Shown here: piece after piece, positions 1 to 8,803 of the stretch
How positions within the stretch are numbered: position 1 is the stretch's first letter
How the letters are laid out: the number at the start of each line of letters is the position of its first letter
Assembly: GCF_000374825.1 (NCBI RefSeq)
Contig: NZ_KB895396.1
Coordinates: forward strand, 1-48,213
Direction of reading: 5' to 3'
Origin: Paenibacillus sanguinis 2301083 = DSM 16941
GTDB taxonomy: Bacteria > Bacillota > Bacilli > Paenibacillales > Paenibacillaceae
Length of the DNA stretch: 48,213 nucleotides
Made by a program: the position numbers and the translations under genes
The notes under the pieces: generated by a model
The model's database searches: none
What the model saw: the letters and a program-made list of their open reading frames with translations, nothing else
What the model was told of the DNA's origin: nothing

Positions 1-91
1 GGAGCAAGCTCCCCAATCACTCCGCTCGACTTGCATGTATTAGGCACGCCGCCAGCGTTCGTCCTGAGCCAGGATCAAACTCTCCAATAAA
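1..91 (-). rRNA. 16S ribosomal RNA, 5' end (partial)
   Basis: The minus strand reads into the universal 16S 5' region. It contains AGAGTTTGATCCTGGCTCAG, followed by the GACGAACGCTGGCGGCGTGC stretch and the start of variable region V1. The mature 5' end is placed near position 91 by analogy with the TTTAT(T/C)GGAGAG start of Bacillus 16S. The gene continues beyond the left edge. It is the first gene of an rRNA operon located directly downstream of bofA, the position of rrnA in B. subtilis. Confidence 0.97.
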
Positions 92-160
92 GGTGTTGTT
101 TGACTTGCTCATGTAAACTTGCTGACGAGAACTTTCGTTCTCTTATTTCTTACTCACTCG

Positions 161-180
161 TTGTTCAGTTTTCAAAGATC
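161..180 (-). promoter_or_regulatory. boxA-like rRNA antitermination element
   Basis: In the 16S leader the minus strand reads GATCTTTGAAAACTGAACAA. It resembles the boxA/leader motif (TGCTCTTTGAAAACT) that recruits NusB/NusE in Firmicute rRNA operons. It lies between the promoters and the 16S 5' end, where such elements occur. The assignment rests on motif and position only. Confidence 0.6.
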
Positions 181-225
181 AAACCTTCATTTTTATCATC
201 GCTTCGTTTCAGCAGCGACCTTTAT

Positions 226-255
226 AAGATATCATGCTGGCATACCGTTAGTCAA
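226..255 (-). promoter_or_regulatory. rRNA operon promoter P2 (proximal)
   Basis: On the minus strand TTGACT (250-255) is followed after 18 nt by TATCTT (226-231), which runs on into ATAAA. The arrangement matches that of P1 about 96 bp upstream, so the operon appears to have tandem sigma-A promoters as in B. subtilis rrn operons. The -10 is less clear than the -35, and a TATAAA at 23 nt overlaps it. Confidence 0.6.
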
Positions 256-321
256 GCTTTTTTTCTCGAAAGCTTTGTACAGCTTCGGGTGCAAGCTTGT
301 CCCAGCGGAGAAGCGATTTAT

Positions 322-351
322 AATGTACCACATATCACAAATCCCAGTCAA
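322..351 (-). promoter_or_regulatory. rRNA operon promoter P1 (distal)
   Basis: On the minus strand TTGACT (346-351) is followed after 18 nt by TACATT (322-327), which continues as ATAAA. The -35 begins only 4 nt beyond the bofA stop codon, so the promoter sits immediately downstream of bofA. The architecture is the same as at P2. Confidence 0.55.
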
Positions 352-354
352 CCA

Positions 355-621
355 TTAAATCATGATTAACTTCAAGCCCAGTAACAATGCTACCCCTGGC
401 AGCCCAAGCACAAGCACTGTGCTTACCGTCACCAGGTTTAGGGGGATATATGCTTCTGTGATAAGTCCTGAGAAATTAATGACATAGATGCCCAAAGCAG
501 CCAGAACAAAATGCAAGCCCAGTCTTGTAATCCAAGCGAACCCCAACTTGCGCGAGAACAGGATGTAAAGCAACGATACCAATGATACGATAAGAACACC
601 TGCGAGCGCCAGCTTCACCAT
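355..621 (-). CDS. bofA: Pro-sigma-K processing inhibitor BofA
   Basis: This is an 88-residue, very hydrophobic protein with about three membrane segments, the size and profile of BofA. In Bacillus, BofA sits in the outer forespore membrane with SpoIVFA. It holds the SpoIVFB protease inactive until the forespore signal permits pro-sigma-K cleavage. The ATG start has a good ribosome binding site (GGGAGG, 5 nt upstream). The order recR-yaaL-bofA-rRNA operon is that of B. subtilis and supports the call. BofA sequences diverge strongly, so identification depends on synteny plus topology. It implies that the organism forms spores. Confidence 0.85.
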   Translation of the reverse strand: MVKLALAGVLIVSLVSLLYILFSRKLGFAWITRLGLHFVLAALGIYVINFSGLITEAYIPLNLVTVSTVLVLGLPGVALLLGLKLIMI

Positions 622-642
622 GGTTTCCTCCCTTATATAGAA

Positions 643-930
643 TTAAGAGCTCTCTCCAAAAAACGAGCCATAACGAAAAGCATCCCAATCCAGCTTGGCC
701 TGCTTGGCCGCCTTTAAATGGATTTGGTATCTCCGTTCGGCTGCCTCAAGAGTATAGATAGCCACATCTACCTCATCCGGCCCTACCGCCTGTTGAAAGG
801 CAATGTTGGCTCGCTCCCACTCCTTAAGCGCCTTGGCCACCTCACCGTAAAGTTCACGCTTATGTTCAAGCATTTCTCCTCTAAACAGCCTATTCACTCG
901 GTTAGCAGCCCACCATTTCCAGATTTTCAT
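643..930 (-). CDS. yaaL: YaaL family protein (DUF2508)
   Basis: This 95-residue soluble protein has a largely helical, charged middle region of the type DELYGEVAKALKEWERA. The C-terminal half contains repeated Ala/Lys/Glu helices. Size, position between recR and bofA, and sequence character match YaaL (DUF2508), whose function is unknown. The start codon is preceded by GGGGAGGGGAAGG. The gap to bofA is 21 nt, so the two genes are probably co-transcribed with recR. Confidence 0.85.
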   Translation of the reverse strand: MKIWKWWAANRVNRLFRGEMLEHKRELYGEVAKALKEWERANIAFQQAVGPDEVDVAIYTLEAAERRYQIHLKAAKQAKLDWDAFRYGSFFGESS

Positions 931-1070
931 CGTCCTTCCCCTCCCCTATGGTTTATTCCATATGTATCGAAAAGAGGACAAACTTAGAACCTGCCACACG
1001 CAAAAAAGAACCTCAAGCCCTGGCTTGCGCCAATGGCTTAAAGTTCTTCTTACAAGCTTTAATTATTTTG

Positions 1071-1670
1071 TTAATTGAGCTCGCGGCGCCCTTCCAGCGC
1101 CTTCGACAAGGTTACTTCATCGGCATACTCCAAATCGCCGCCAACGGGCAGCCCATGGGCAATACGGGTGACACGAATATCAAACGGCCTCACCAGCCGA
1201 GAAATATACATTGCTGTAGCTTCCCCTTCGATATTGGGATTGGTGGCCAGAATGAGTTCCTTAACCCGTTCATCGCTCAAACGGTTGAGCAGTTCCTTAA
1301 GCCGGATGTCCTCAGGACCCAGACCCTCCATCGGTGAGATGGCTCCCTGCAGCACATGATAATAGCCATTAAATTCTTTTGTTCGTTCCATGGCTACCAA
1401 ATCCCTGGATTCCTGCACAACACAAATCACCGACGCATCGCGGGTCTTATCCTGGCAAATACGGCAAGGGTCCGTGTCCGTAATGTTGCAGCAAACAGAG
1501 CAATAATGCAGATTACGCTTCACGCTAACCAGCGCTTTGGCGAAATCAATGACATCGTCCTCCTTCATGCGCAACACATGGAAGGCCAATCTGGCCGCCG
1601 TCTTGGGACCAACTCCGGGCAAGTGGGTAAACGCATCGATCAGCTTCGCGATCGGTTCGGGATAATACAA
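1071..1670 (-). CDS. recR: Recombination mediator protein RecR
   Basis: The 199-residue protein is full length for RecR. RecR acts with RecO (and RecF) to load RecA on single-stranded DNA coated with SSB. An N-terminal helix-hairpin-helix ([15 protein letters not shown]) is followed by a four-cysteine zinc finger ([16 protein letters not shown], about residues 57-72). A Toprim domain comes next ([14 protein letters not shown] onward). The start is TTG, chosen because AAGGAGAGG lies 5 nt upstream and the N-terminus [12 protein letters not shown] fits the family. It follows yaaK with a 26-nt gap, the conserved dnaX-yaaK-recR order. Confidence 0.97.
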   Translation of the reverse strand: MYYPEPIAKLIDAFTHLPGVGPKTAARLAFHVLRMKEDDVIDFAKALVSVKRNLHYCSVCCNITDTDPCRICQDKTRDASVICVVQESRDLVAMERTKEFNGYYHVLQGAISPMEGLGPEDIRLKELLNRLSDERVKELILATNPNIEGEATAMYISRLVRPFDIRVTRIAHGLPVGGDLEYADEVTLSKALEGRRELN

Positions 1671-1696
1671 TGGGGCCTCTCCTTCAGCTTATAAAA

Positions 1697-2008
1697 TTAA
1701 AACAGGCCCGGAATTTTCATTCCGCCCGTGAATTTACCCATGTCTTGATTAGCCAGTTCTTCGGCTTTGGTCAAAGCATCGTTTACAGCGGTAAGCACCA
1801 GATCCTGCAGCATCTCTACATCGTCCGGATCCACAGCCTCCGGCTTGATTGTTAGGGCAAGCAGCTTTTTATGGCCATTCACCTCAGCAGTAACCACGCC
1901 ACCTCCGGCGCTGCCCTCCACGGTTTTGGTAGCCAGTTCTTCTTGCGCTTTCAGCATTTGCTCTTGCATTTTTTTTACTTGCTTCATCATTTGGTTCATA
2001 TTATTCAC
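1697..2008 (-). CDS. yaaK: YbaB/EbfC family nucleoid-associated protein (YaaK)
   Basis: This small DNA-binding protein has about 103 residues. It shows the family core [30 protein letters not shown] and the [20 protein letters not shown] helix. YbaB/EbfC dimers bind DNA as tweezers. The gene almost always lies between dnaX and recR, as here. The start is ambiguous. AAGGAG lies only 2 nt before a GTG at 2017 but 11 nt before the GTG at 2008, so the shorter form ([10 protein letters not shown]) is preferred. Confidence 0.95.
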   Translation of the reverse strand: MNNMNQMMKQVKKMQEQMLKAQEELATKTVEGSAGGGVVTAEVNGHKKLLALTIKPEAVDPDDVEMLQDLVLTAVNDALTKAEELANQDMGKFTGGMKIPGLF

Positions 2009-2064
2009 GTTGTTCACATCTCCTTCAGATGATCTGTATAATTCGAGCCTACATTTTGTGATTT

Positions 2065-3807
2065 TTATTCCTTAATGACAACCAAATCATCACCAAAGAT
2101 ATTCAGGGCTTCGTCAACCCAGGGTTCCTTACTATCTCCGCCATCTTCAGGAGGAGGCTCCAAGGCAAACGGTTCGCCAGGCTGCTCAGACGTACCTTGA
2201 ATGGCATCGTTCCAATCCTTTATCATCATCGTAACAAGACGGTATGGGGCTCCTAGCTTGCGCTCCAGCACACTCTCGATGAGCTGCTTGTTCGCCGCCT
2301 TCTCCGTAGTCTCCCGATGAATATCATTCTTGAAGGCAACCAATACCTTATCCTCGAATAATGAGACCGGCTCTCCATTCATGAACCAGGCATGGATGGT
2401 TACCCGCTCTTCCTTGACTGCCTGCAACACCTGATTCCACTTGTTCTGGATCTCCATAAATTCTGGACTGGTACGAGCAGCAAGATATTGCTCCATACCG
2501 GAGGGAATTTTGGCCTTGGAAGCGATTCGGGAAGCCTGGGTTCGTGCAGGGCGCTGGGTGGATGCGGATGAGCTCCCTCCCCCCGAAGCGGAGAGCCCCC
2601 CTTGAACCGCCCGTTCCAGTTTGGCTTCGAGTTCAGAGATCTGGCGCTTTAGCTGATTCATCTCAGAAGCATCGGCCGACTGAGTGGCACGGGCCTGCGC
2701 TGGTTGCTCCTTAGCCTCTTCACCATTCAACGTACAGATTTTCAACAACGCCACCTCAAACAGCGTTTGCGGCTGAACAGCATATTTCATTTCTGTCTGA
2801 TAATGATTCAGGGTGTCAATAATGCGAAATAGCTGGGGCTTGGAGAAGGACTGGGCAATTTCAGCGAAGTCCTGCGGGTCCAATACCCGTTCCGTTAGCT
2901 TGTCTGCCTGCGGCACCAACTTCACCATCAGCAAATCACGGAAGTAGTAGAGGAGATTCTCCATACACTTATCGGCGCTCTTTCCCTCTTGCATGAACCC
3001 TTCAATCATTTGCAGCATGCCGCCAACATCTTCGGCTAGCAAAGTTTTCGCAAGCTCGGCAAATTGCCGCGAAGCGATTCCTCCGGTCATATCCAAGACC
3101 TGCTGGTAAGAGACCTGTCGATCTGAGAAGGAAGCAATCTGGTCCAGAATGCTTAACGCATCCCGCATCCCCCCATCCGACAGACGGGCGATGTATTCAA
3201 TGGCTTCCTCTTCGGCCTCTATGCCTTCCTGCTCACATATTACCCGAAGACGGGCGCTTTGTTCCTCCAATGAAACCCGGCGAAAGTCAAAGCGTTGACA
3301 TCGCGAAATCACCGTAGCCGGAAGGCGGTGAGGTTCCGTTGTCGCCAAGATGAACATCACATGGGGCGGAGGTTCCTCCAGCGTCTTCAGCAACGCATTG
3401 AATGCTTCCGTAGTCAGCATATGAACTTCATCGATAATATAAACCTTCTGTCGCACTTCCGTAGGGGCGTATTTCACCTTCTCGCGCAGATCGCGAATCT
3501 CTTCCACCCCGCGGTTGGATGCGGCATCGATTTCCAGCACATCCATTACGGCACCAGTAGTGATTCTCCGGCACGCATCGCATTCGTTACAAGGCTCTGC
3601 CGCTGGTCCTCTCTCACAGTTCACGGCCTTGGCCAAAATCTTGGCTGTTGAGGTCTTACCCGTTCCACGTGGTCCACTGAATAAATAAGCATGCGACAAC
3701 CGCTGCTCGCGGATGGCATTCTGTAGCGTACGGACGATATGCTGCTGCCCCACCATGTCTTGGAACGACTGCGGCCGCCAAGCACGGTACAGCGCAATAT
3801 GCTCCAT
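2065..3807 (-). CDS. dnaX: DNA polymerase III subunits gamma/tau
   Basis: This is the clamp-loader ATPase of the replisome, 580 residues. Visible motifs are Walker A (GPRGTGKTS, 45-53), four zinc-binding cysteines (64, 73, 76, 79), Walker B with the DEVH box ([10 protein letters not shown]), sensor 1 ([19 protein letters not shown]), and a lid domain. A variable Ser/Gln-rich tau linker precedes a C-terminal polymerase-binding region. The start is the ATG of [12 protein letters not shown], preceded by AGAGGTG. Upstream in-frame codons would add 34 residues that overlap the SRP RNA spacer and do not fit the family. No A-AAA-AAG-type slippery site was seen, so only tau is predicted. Confidence 0.97.
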   Translation of the reverse strand: MEHIALYRAWRPQSFQDMVGQQHIVRTLQNAIREQRLSHAYLFSGPRGTGKTSTAKILAKAVNCERGPAAEPCNECDACRRITTGAVMDVLEIDAASNRGVEEIRDLREKVKYAPTEVRQKVYIIDEVHMLTTEAFNALLKTLEEPPPHVMFILATTEPHRLPATVISRCQRFDFRRVSLEEQSARLRVICEQEGIEAEEEAIEYIARLSDGGMRDALSILDQIASFSDRQVSYQQVLDMTGGIASRQFAELAKTLLAEDVGGMLQMIEGFMQEGKSADKCMENLLYYFRDLLMVKLVPQADKLTERVLDPQDFAEIAQSFSKPQLFRIIDTLNHYQTEMKYAVQPQTLFEVALLKICTLNGEEAKEQPAQARATQSADASEMNQLKRQISELEAKLERAVQGGLSASGGGSSSASTQRPARTQASRIASKAKIPSGMEQYLAARTSPEFMEIQNKWNQVLQAVKEERVTIHAWFMNGEPVSLFEDKVLVAFKNDIHRETTEKAANKQLIESVLERKLGAPYRLVTMMIKDWNDAIQGTSEQPGEPFALEPPPEDGGDSKEPWVDEALNIFGDDLVVIKE

Positions 3808-3937
3808 AATGCGGCACCTCTTCCTTTCCATAAACGACGGATGTCGTTTCCTTATTATACTATAGCCCCTTGGTCTATGTACAAAAAAAACACCCTTGTC
3901 CACAGACAAAGATGTATGCTTGTGTCATCCTAATATT

Positions 3938-4207
3938 ACCGTGCACCTGTTATCGATCATTGCGATCCGAGCGGCACCTTTATGCCATAGCTCAGAACAG
4001 GCAACCCTCCGGCACAGGAACAATACTGCTTATGGCTGCTTCCTTCCGGACCTGACCAGGTTCACAGGCGCTCCTTGCGGAGGACCCGTCCGTCAACGCC
4101 AGCCATAAAGACCAGACCTCACATCGACAAGACCTCTAACAGGAATTCAACCTCGCTATAGCGGATTGCGAGTTACAGGGCACCGCTACCTCCCCGTCTA
4201 GCACGGT
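3938..4207 (-). ncRNA. ffs: Signal recognition particle RNA, large Bacillus type (scRNA)
   Basis: The minus strand carries the invariant domain IV hairpin CAGGTCCGGAAGGAAGCAGC. It also carries the Bacillus-type Alu domain start (GCTAGACGGGGAGGTAGCGG, then TGCCCTGTAAC). The ends are set by a 7-bp terminal helix, ACCGTGC (4201-4207 region) with GCACGGT (3938-3944). This gives about 270 nt, close to the 271 nt of B. subtilis scRNA. The RNA pairs with Ffh for co-translational targeting and, in this large form, arrests elongation. It precedes dnaX as in B. subtilis. Confidence 0.96.
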
Positions 4208-4214
4208 GAAAATA

Positions 4215-4243
4215 AGTATATCTCATGCCTGTTCAAATTGCAA
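4215..4243 (-). promoter_or_regulatory. sigma-A promoter of SRP RNA
   Basis: On the minus strand TTGCAA (4238-4243), a 17-nt spacer and TATACT (4215-4220) place transcription start within a few bases of the predicted 5' helix at 4207. Spacing and position both fit a strong housekeeping promoter. Confidence 0.8.
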
Positions 4244-4365
4244 CCGCCGCTCCCCGGACGCTTGATTCTGCCGATTTTTTACAGCTCTACTTAGATTTCG
4301 ACACCTTATTTTGATATATTAATAGAATAGAAAACAGATGACATATCATGAGAGAGGAGAGCATT

Positions 4366-5622
4366 ATGAAGAAGATTGGAAAACTCTTGCTGGTTGCCAC
4401 ACTCATGGCTGGAGGCATAGCCGGCATCCATCCATCCCAGTCAAGTGCGGCTGCTCCTGTACAAATCTTATTGGACGGCTACCCTCTGGCTTTCTCTGGA
4501 GATCCGGTCATCGTTAATGGAACCACGCTCGTGCCGTTCCGGTCCATTTCGGAAGCTCTGGGTATTTCCGTGACCTGGAATCAAGCAGCGAAAGCCATTA
4601 CGGCCGTCAAAGGAGGAGGGGCTAGAGCGCTGCGAGTCGAGTTAACCTTAGATAGCAATACCGCCAAGGTTAACAATAACTCTGTTACGCTAGCCGTTGC
4701 ACCACGTTCCATCAATGGGAATACCTTGATCCCGCTCAGTTTTTTCAGTCAGCAATTCGGGGCCGGAGTTGCCTGGAATCAGGCTACACGCACCGTTTCC
4801 ATCATATCTCCACAAAAACGTCTGTATACGCTGGGCTTCTATGCCATTTCCTCCTATTCGGAAGTGGACGTTATTCCAAGCCTCGATGCCGTTGCTTTCG
4901 GCTGGAGCCGCATCGACAAAAACGGCCAATTCACACTTACAGGGGACGATTACAAGTTACCTCAGGCCGCCGGGGATGTTACACCCGATTCACTGGTTGA
5001 GGAAGCCGCTAATGATCGCACCCTGCCTTACCTGATGGTCTATGCCGGAGATACCCAGGGTGAACTGACCAAAATCATCGAGGATATTACACTCCGCGAG
5101 CAAGTCATCAAGGACATGATTGATACGGCCAAGGACAAATCCTTTCAAGGTATTTTGCTAGACTTTGAGGGTCTTGGACTAACGACAGACAAAACATCCA
5201 CAAGACAAGCCTTCACCTCCTTTGTCAAAGACCTTGCCCGGCAGGCCGGGAACTCGGGCCTGAAGCTGGCCTTGGCACTACATCCGCTGAACTCATCCTA
5301 CCAAGGTTACGACTATAAGGCACTGGGCGCGATTGCCGATGAGTTGGTCATTATGGCGTATGATTATTTGCCAGGCGACAACAGCAATAAACCGCAGCCT
5401 GCCAACAAGGTTGAAGAAGCGATTCAGCTTGCGCTTAAGGAAACCTCCAAGAACAAGCTTATTCTCGGGATGAATATGAACAGTGAGAATCAGACCTCCG
5501 TCAAGACGCTAGTCGGATTGGCAAAGCGGCATGATCTTAAAGGCATCGCTCTATGGCGCCTAGGTATCATTAAGAATGAAGAATGGACCAGCCTCAAACA
5601 AAGCGTGGAGTTCAAGAAATAG
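4366..5622 (+). CDS. Secreted GH18-type protein with copper-amine-oxidase-like stalk domain
   Basis: The 418-residue exported protein has a signal peptide at residues 1-29 (MKKIGKLLLV..., cleavage near SSAAA). A stalk domain follows (about 33-148, two VNGTTLVPFRSISEALG-type repeats with WNQA turns), common in Paenibacillus surface proteins. The C-terminal half is a glycoside hydrolase 18 barrel. The motif GILLDFEGL keeps D266 and the presumed acid E268, but the first Asp of DxxDxDxE is absent. YaaH/SleL-type cortex or wall hydrolases share this fold, but no LysM is seen here. The start ATG has AGAGGAG 7 nt upstream. Substrate unknown. Confidence 0.85.
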   Translation: MKKIGKLLLVATLMAGGIAGIHPSQSSAAAPVQILLDGYPLAFSGDPVIVNGTTLVPFRSISEALGISVTWNQAAKAITAVKGGGARALRVELTLDSNTAKVNNNSVTLAVAPRSINGNTLIPLSFFSQQFGAGVAWNQATRTVSIISPQKRLYTLGFYAISSYSEVDVIPSLDAVAFGWSRIDKNGQFTLTGDDYKLPQAAGDVTPDSLVEEAANDRTLPYLMVYAGDTQGELTKIIEDITLREQVIKDMIDTAKDKSFQGILLDFEGLGLTTDKTSTRQAFTSFVKDLARQAGNSGLKLALALHPLNSSYQGYDYKALGAIADELVIMAYDYLPGDNSNKPQPANKVEEAIQLALKETSKNKLILGMNMNSENQTSVKTLVGLAKRHDLKGIALWRLGIIKNEEWTSLKQSVEFKK

Positions 5623-5640
5623 ATCAAGAATCATGACCGT

Positions 5641-5680
5641 AAAAAAAAACGTCCCCTGCCAGTTGGTGGCAAGGGACGTT
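5641..5680 (-). terminator. Intrinsic terminator of rpmE (faces the GH18 gene)
   Basis: On the minus strand ACGTCCCTTGCC and GGCAGGGGACGT form a 12-bp stem around a short loop. They are followed by a run of at least eight T residues. It ends rpmE transcription, and in the plus direction the same stem may terminate the convergent GH18 gene less efficiently. Confidence 0.9.
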
Positions 5681-5707
5681 CTCGTCCAATGGTTGTTTAA
5701 CGTAATC

Positions 5708-5905
5708 TTAGATGCCGTATTTCTTTTTGAATCTATCCACACGTCCACCAGCATCCAGGAATTTCTGTTTACCTGTGAAGAATGGATGGCAGTTGGAGCA
5801 AATTTCAACGCGCAGGTCTTGCTTCACGGAACCTGTTTCAAAGGTATTTCCACATGCACATGTTACCGTAGTTACGTGATATTTCGGTTGAATTGCTTCG
5901 TTCAT
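5708..5905 (-). CDS. rpmE: 50S ribosomal protein L31 (zinc-binding type)
   Basis: This 65-residue ribosomal protein is of the RpmE1 class. Cysteines at CACG and CSNC form the zinc site, distinguishing it from the zinc-free RpmE2/YtiA type. The C-terminus [17 protein letters not shown] is characteristic. The ATG of [10 protein letters not shown] is used because AAAGAGGTG lies just upstream and overlaps the in-frame GTG that would start three codons earlier. It is downstream of rho and a radical SAM gene, with its own promoter. Confidence 0.97.
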   Translation of the reverse strand: MNEAIQPKYHVTTVTCACGNTFETGSVKQDLRVEICSNCHPFFTGKQKFLDAGGRVDRFKKKYGI

Positions 5906-5968
5906 CACTTTCACCTCTTTCCGCCCTGAGCCTCAATCGTGCACAGAGTTATAATGATACACTAACGA

Positions 5969-5997
5969 ATTATAGCACGGCCCATCTCTTGACGCAA
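5969..5997 (-). promoter_or_regulatory. sigma-A promoter of rpmE
   Basis: On the minus strand TTGCGT (5992-5997), 17 nt, then a perfect TATAAT (5969-5974). Transcription would start about 55 nt before the L31 start codon. The -35 begins inside the stop-codon vicinity of the upstream radical SAM gene. Confidence 0.7.
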
Positions 5998-6006
5998 TCG
6001 CTTGTT

Positions 6007-7275
6007 TTATCCACGAACCTTGACCCGAGCCAGTTCAGCCGGAGGAACATGAGTATAGGAACCAATCACTACGTCAGGCAACTCGTGCTGGAAAATTTCG
6101 ATAGCTTGCTTCATGCCCAATATTTCTCCCTCCGCCTTAGGAATCAATTCCAAATAGCTCTCGGGATCGATGTTAAGGTTGCGCAGCTGAATGAGCTTTA
6201 CACCGGAGCGCCGAACAAATTCGACCATGGCTTCGACTTCTTCCTCCCGATCGGTAACTCCCGGGAAGATCAGATAATTAATAGAAGTGTACACACCTTG
6301 CTGCGCAGCATAACGCAATGATTTCTCCACATTGGCAAGCGTGTAGCCACGCGGCTTGTAATACGCATTATAATGCCCATCCAGTGCGCTGATGGTGCTT
6401 ACGCGCATGAGGTCCAGACCCGCGTCCACGATACCGCGGATATGATCGCTTAAGCCCGCATTGGTATTAATGTTGATGTAGCCCATATCCGTCTGACGCC
6501 GAACCTCACGGATCGATTCGATAATCAATTTAGCCTGGGTTGAGGGCTCTCCCTCACAGCCTTGTCCAAAGCTGATGATAGATTCCGGAGTTGTCAGATG
6601 CTCCAGCATGATCTCCACCAGTTCCTCGACCCGCGGGCGAAAATTCATACGTGTCTGCGGCGATACAAAGCCGCTATCGTCGGGTTGTTCGGAAATACAG
6701 CCAAAACAACCTGCATTACAGGAATAAGAGACAGGCACTGCCCCCTCCCAGCGGTTCAAGAACGTATTGGAGGCCGTCAAGCACTCATATCCCAGTGCAC
6801 AATTGGATAAATGCTCGTACAGACGATTATCCGGGTAACGAGAAATATAGGATTTGACCTGGCTTTTTAGCTCAAGTGGATCGCAATTCAGTGGATTCCA
6901 TTTCTCGGGATCATCCGACATCCGAGCCGTAACATAAAACTGCCCGTCCTTCCACACAACCGCCGAGTAACCAAACAAAGGAAGCTTATAGTCCTTATCT
7001 GTCTTCACGTACCCCGGCAGGCAAAGACGTGTATAGCCTTGTGGGAGCAGAGCGCCTACTGCCTGCACATCGCCAGGGAGCGGCTTCATTTCACCGGTGT
7101 CCGGGTCCATGCCAATGGGCCGGGTAGACGGCAGCCCTACCAGGGTAGCCCCCTCCGGAAGTGGAATCAGTTCATCCTCCATAATCTCTACAATCATATC
7201 CGCACTACGAGCAAGCCCGTACAATGAGGGGTGATCGTAGACCTGCCCTTGCTCATCTGCATACACTAAGTACAT
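6007..7275 (-). CDS. Radical SAM protein of unknown function
   Basis: The protein has 422 residues. C186, C190 and C193 in SCNAGCFGC form the CX3CX2C motif that binds the [4Fe-4S] cluster and S-adenosylmethionine. A radical SAM barrel follows, with FGQGCEGEPS as the GGE-like motif and strands such as YININTNAG and MRVSTISAL. The first 165 residues form a separate N-terminal domain with additional cysteines at 159 and 165. No SPASM-type cysteine cluster is seen at the C-terminus. AGAGGAGAACAAC precedes the chosen ATG. It lies between rho and rpmE, 60 nt after rho, so it may be co-transcribed with rho. The substrate cannot be told from sequence. Confidence 0.85.
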   Translation of the reverse strand: MYLVYADEQGQVYDHPSLYGLARSADMIVEIMEDELIPLPEGATLVGLPSTRPIGMDPDTGEMKPLPGDVQAVGALLPQGYTRLCLPGYVKTDKDYKLPLFGYSAVVWKDGQFYVTARMSDDPEKWNPLNCDPLELKSQVKSYISRYPDNRLYEHLSNCALGYECLTASNTFLNRWEGAVPVSYSCNAGCFGCISEQPDDSGFVSPQTRMNFRPRVEELVEIMLEHLTTPESIISFGQGCEGEPSTQAKLIIESIREVRRQTDMGYININTNAGLSDHIRGIVDAGLDLMRVSTISALDGHYNAYYKPRGYTLANVEKSLRYAAQQGVYTSINYLIFPGVTDREEEVEAMVEFVRRSGVKLIQLRNLNIDPESYLELIPKAEGEILGMKQAIEIFQHELPDVVIGSYTHVPPAELARVKVRG

Positions 7276-7334
7276 GTTGTTCTCCTCTTGCTTCAATTTG
7301 CATAGTCCATCAATTGTATTTTGAACACTCACGA

Positions 7335-8690
7335 TTAGGCGTTATTGCCATTTGTGCTCCCCGCACCCGAGGAGGTGGAATTCGTCCGTGAAGAAACGCT
7401 TCCTGTACGCACCGGACGCCGTGCTCCGCTGTTGGAAGACGAATTCACGGAAGCATCAAACGAAGCAAGAAATTCTGCGTTCGTCTTGCTATCTCGCAGC
7501 TTCTTCAGGAATCCTTCGACAAAATCATAAGAATCGTTCATGTTTTTGCGAATAGCCCAGATTGTATCCAGTTCTTCCTTGTTCAATAGCACCTCTTCAC
7601 GGCGTGTGCCGGAACGGCGAATATCGATCGCAGGGAATATCCGGCGTTCCGCCAGCTTCCGGTCCAGATGAAGCTCCATATTGCCTGTACCCTTAAATTC
7701 TTCATATATAATATCATCCATACGGGAGCCTGTATCTACCAATGCAGTAGCTAAAATCGTCAGACTTCCGCCTTCCTCCACATTCCGGGCGGAGCCAAAG
7801 AAACGTTTGGGACGATGGAAAGCTGCCGGATCGATCCCCCCGCTAAGCGTACGTCCTGAAGGAGGTACAACCAAATTGTATGCCCGTGCCAGACGTGTAA
7901 TGCTATCAAGCAAAATAACGACGTCCTTTTTATGCTCCACCAACCGTAATGCACGTTGCAGCACCAGTTCTGCTACTTTAATGTGATTCTCCGGGAGCTC
8001 ATCGAATGTAGAGGCGATAACTTCACCCTTTACTGATCGCTGCATATCGGTAACTTCTTCCGGCCGCTCATCAATCAGTAACACAAACAGTTCGATCTCG
8101 GGGTTATTGGTAGAAATGCTATTGGCTATTTCCTTAAGCAGCAAGGTCTTACCTGCTTTAGGTGGAGCAACAATAAGACCACGCTGTCCTAAACCAACCG
8201 GAGCCAGCACGTCCATAATGCGAGTAGATAAGTGATTTGGGGAAGTTTCGAGCACCAGCTTAGTCTGTGGGTAAAGTGGAGTTAGTGCCGGAAAATGGAG
8301 GCGTTCAGCTGCGACTGCAGGATTCTCTCCGTTCACCGCATTGACCTGAAGCAGACCGAAGTAACGTTCATTTTCCTTGGGAGTTCTACACTTCCCGGAG
8401 ACGAGGTCCCCGGTACGCAAATCAAATTTACGAATTTGTGAGGCAGATATATAGATGTCTTCTGTGCTTGGCAAGTAATTGATCGGTCGTAGAAAGCCGT
8501 AACCCTCGGGCAGAATTTCAAGCACGCCTTCCATGAACATCAATCCACTTTGTTCGGCCTGCGCCCTAAGAATCGCAAAGATTAATTCCTTTTTCTTCAA
8601 CTGACCGTAATAAGGAATTTGATATTGCTTGGCAAGCTTGTACAGCTCTGTCAGCTTCATCCCTTCCAAATCAGCAATTTGCAAATCCAT
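7335..8690 (-). CDS. rho: Transcription termination factor Rho
   Basis: Rho is a hexameric RNA-dependent ATPase that ends transcription of untranslated RNA. The 451-residue protein has the N-terminal helical domain ([20 protein letters not shown]), the RNA-binding OSB domain ([20 protein letters not shown]), Walker A (PPKAGKT, 176-182), and Walker B and R-loop regions ([27 protein letters not shown]). A low-complexity Ser/Asn/Gly tail of about 35 residues is an extension beyond the usual C-terminus. GGTGG lies 10 nt before the ATG. The neighbours murA, fbaA and rpmE match B. subtilis. Confidence 0.98.
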   Translation of the reverse strand: MDLQIADLEGMKLTELYKLAKQYQIPYYGQLKKKELIFAILRAQAEQSGLMFMEGVLEILPEGYGFLRPINYLPSTEDIYISASQIRKFDLRTGDLVSGKCRTPKENERYFGLLQVNAVNGENPAVAAERLHFPALTPLYPQTKLVLETSPNHLSTRIMDVLAPVGLGQRGLIVAPPKAGKTLLLKEIANSISTNNPEIELFVLLIDERPEEVTDMQRSVKGEVIASTFDELPENHIKVAELVLQRALRLVEHKKDVVILLDSITRLARAYNLVVPPSGRTLSGGIDPAAFHRPKRFFGSARNVEEGGSLTILATALVDTGSRMDDIIYEEFKGTGNMELHLDRKLAERRIFPAIDIRRSGTRREEVLLNKEELDTIWAIRKNMNDSYDFVEGFLKKLRDSKTNAEFLASFDASVNSSSNSGARRPVRTGSVSSRTNSTSSGAGSTNGNNA

Positions 8691-8803
8691 AATAAAATAA
8701 CCACCTATTCAATTTTTTTGGAATCTATGAAATACAGCAAAAATGATAGACTTACTGACACAGTATTCCCTGTTATGCCAGACTTATGCGGGTAAGCAAC
8801 AAC

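Noticed and set aside
1003..1037. Terminator between recR and yaaL
   Set aside because: CAAGC-CAGG-GCTTG is only a 5-bp stem and the T run begins 6 nt later. It could attenuate but is too weak to list.
3662..3677. parS-like sequence CGTTCCACGTGGTCCA inside dnaX
   Set aside because: Only 12 of 16 positions fit TGTTNCACGTGAAACA, the right half is poor, and the sequence encodes conserved GPRGTGK residues of DnaX.
2065..3807. Programmed -1 frameshift producing a gamma subunit from dnaX
   Set aside because: No A-AAA-AAG-like run was found in the coding strand. Firmicutes commonly make tau only.
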